In this document: one piece after another, positions 47,990-48,772 of the stretch
Layout of the letters: each line of letters opens with the position of its first letter
How positions within the stretch are numbered: position 1 is the first letter of the stretch
From: Mycobacterium sp. 1274761.0
Lineage (GTDB): Bacteria; Actinomycetota; Actinomycetes; Mycobacteriales; Mycobacteriaceae
Reading direction: 5' to 3'
NCBI RefSeq assembly: GCF_001668615.1
Contig: NZ_LZMC01000027.1
Coordinates: 1 to 48,772, forward strand
Length of the DNA: 48,772 bases
Notes under the pieces: generated by a model
Seen by the model: only the letters and a program-made list of their open reading frames with translations
What the model was told of the DNA's origin: nothing
Database searches by the model: none
Translations under genes and position numbers: made by a program

Positions 47990-48772
47990 ATGACAGGACC
48001 CAGGCCCCCCTACGGCGGCAACCCGAACGATCCCACCCAGCGATATGCCCAGGACGCGGATGCGACCAGGCGAGCGGATATGGGAGAGATGGCTACGGGA
48101 AGGGCTGACGCGCTGGCGTGGTCACATGAAGGCCCACAGTACGAGCAGCCACCCCAGAACTACGGCCCCGATCCCTATCAGCAATATCCGCCCCAGCCCT
48201 CCTACGCGCAGCCGCAGTACGCGCCGCAACCGCAGTACCTGCAAGAACCCGCGCCCGCTCCCGGCGGGGCGAAGCTGCCCATGGGCACCATTGCGATCGC
48301 AGGTGCAGTGGTTATCGCCGCCCTGGTCGGCGGCGGCCTCGCTTATACGTTGACCGGCAGCAGTGAGCAGGAGCAGCTTCCGCAGCAGGTGCAGCAGACC
48401 GTGGTGCCCCAGCAAGCGCCAGCGGGGGTGCCGCCGTCCGTGGCTCCGCCTGCTGTGTCGCCTCCGCCCGCTCTGGCGCCCAAGAGCGGCGGAAATACCG
48501 GAGGCCGCACCACGAACGGACCGTACACCGGCAGCACGACCGGCTCGACGACCGGCCGTACCGGTACGACGACGGGCGTGAACCCGGGCACGACCACGGG
48601 CGCCACGACCGGCGCTTCAACGGGGACGACAGGCACGACGACAGGGACCACGCCAGGTACCGAGGGCACGACGACCGGGACCACGACCGGGACAACGACG
48701 GGGACAACGACCGGGACAACGACGGGGACAACGACCGGGACGACGGCACGACCACCGGGACCACGACGGGCC
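47990..48772 (+). CDS. Membrane-anchored Gly/Thr-repeat protein, 3' end missing
   Basis: At least 261 codons run off the window. Residues 1-95 are a Pro/Gln/Tyr-rich, low-complexity cytosolic segment (PPYGGNPNDPTQRY..., YAQPQYAPQPQYLQEP). Residues 98-122 form one membrane helix (MGTIAIAGAVVIAALVGGGL). The outer part is Pro/Gln/Val-rich, then from about residue 165 a long Thr/Gly tract (TTGTTTGTTTG). The topology suggests a stalk or wall-spanning protein. I recognise no family. Near 48745 the repeat pattern shifts by one base, so the last seven or so codons may be in the wrong frame. Confidence 0.7.
   Translation, partial: MTGPRPPYGGNPNDPTQRYAQDADATRRADMGEMATGRADALAWSHEGPQYEQPPQNYGPDPYQQYPPQPSYAQPQYAPQPQYLQEPAPAPGGAKLPMGTIAIAGAVVIAALVGGGLAYTLTGSSEQEQLPQQVQQTVVPQQAPAGVPPSVAPPAVSPPPALAPKSGGNTGGRTTNGPYTGSTTGSTTGRTGTTTGVNPGTTTGATTGASTGTTGTTTGTTPGTEGTTTGTTTGTTTGTTTGTTTGTTTGTTARPPGPRRA
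48667..48740 (+). repeat. 12/24-bp repeat encoding Thr-Thr-Gly-Thr
   Basis: Alternating ACGACCGGGACA and ACGACGGGGACA units repeat to within 30 bases of the window end, encoding TTGT. Similar but less regular units extend back to about 48520. Such a repeat is a likely assembly break point. Confidence 0.85.

Overview
The window is a high-GC actinobacterial chromosome segment from a member of the Mycobacteriaceae, most likely a rapid-growing Mycolicibacterium. The basis is gene content and order: lcp1-rmlD-wbbL-manC, fbiAB, whiB2, pmmA-tobH-manA, alkB-rubA-rubB, sahH, tmk-mtrA-mtrB-lpqB, comF, hpf, secA1, a WS/DGAT acyltransferase, desA3 with its reductase, rsgA, aroA and a SRAP protein follow the M. 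tuberculosis Rv3268-Rv3226c region almost gene for gene. Extra genes relative to that block include a cation diffusion facilitator, a secreted lipase, a Rieske lipoprotein, a DUF2252 protein, and a set of accessory genes at the right end. I see no rRNA, tRNA, CRISPR, prophage or insertion sequence.

Layout. 1-272: broken start of a TIGR03089-family gene; its first 77 bases are inverted relative to the rest. 269-4745: cell-wall sugar block (Lcp1 ligase; RmlD dTDP-rhamnose synthesis; WbbL rhamnosyl linker transferase; GDP-mannose pyrophosphorylase). 4762-7624: nudix-fbiB-fbiA coenzyme F420 operon (minus strand). 7928-8918: WhiB2 and a zincin-like protein. 8918-13092: DUF3499, phosphomannomutase, TobH-like isomerase domain and mannose-6-phosphate isomerase, which feed GDP-mannose to mannan, LAM and PIM synthesis. 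13094-16885: CDF transporter, FAD oxidoreductase, amino-acid permease. 16912-19286: alkane hydroxylase operon with two rubredoxins and a TetR regulator behind a palindromic operator. 19365-27141: SahH, secreted lipase, Tmk and the MtrAB-LpqB envelope/cell-division signalling operon. 27227-33705: Rieske lipoprotein, DUF2252, ComF, ribosome hibernation factor, SecA1. 33736-39355: SRPBCC, Rv3235-family, acyltransferase, DUF6912, and the oxidoreductase/DesA3 desaturase pair that shares an upstream element. 39361-48772: stress-type aldo/keto reductase and SDR, a small secreted peptide, RsgA, AroA, SRAP, a methyltransferase, DUF2071, an HTTM membrane-protein pair, and an incomplete Gly/Thr-repeat membrane protein.

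Expression signals are unusually readable. At least seven genes have a TANNNT -10 box exactly 6-7 nt before a GTG/ATG start, the arrangement of mycobacterial leaderless transcripts, and many neighbours are coupled by 4-base ATGA/GTGA overlaps. The most striking local structure is upstream of wbbL: a 26-bp tandem duplication of the gene's own 5' end creates two 9-codon ORFs chained by GTGA overlaps into wbbL, with a leaderless-type promoter at the first one. Both window ends look like contig ends (fold-back inversion on the left, a 12/24-bp repeat with an apparent one-base slip on the right), so the window may be a whole draft contig. I found no clear multi-gene system of unknown type; the best candidates for undescribed biology are the wbbL leader cascade, the HTTM/DUF5819-like pair, the Gly/Thr-repeat anchored protein and the shared desA3 element.
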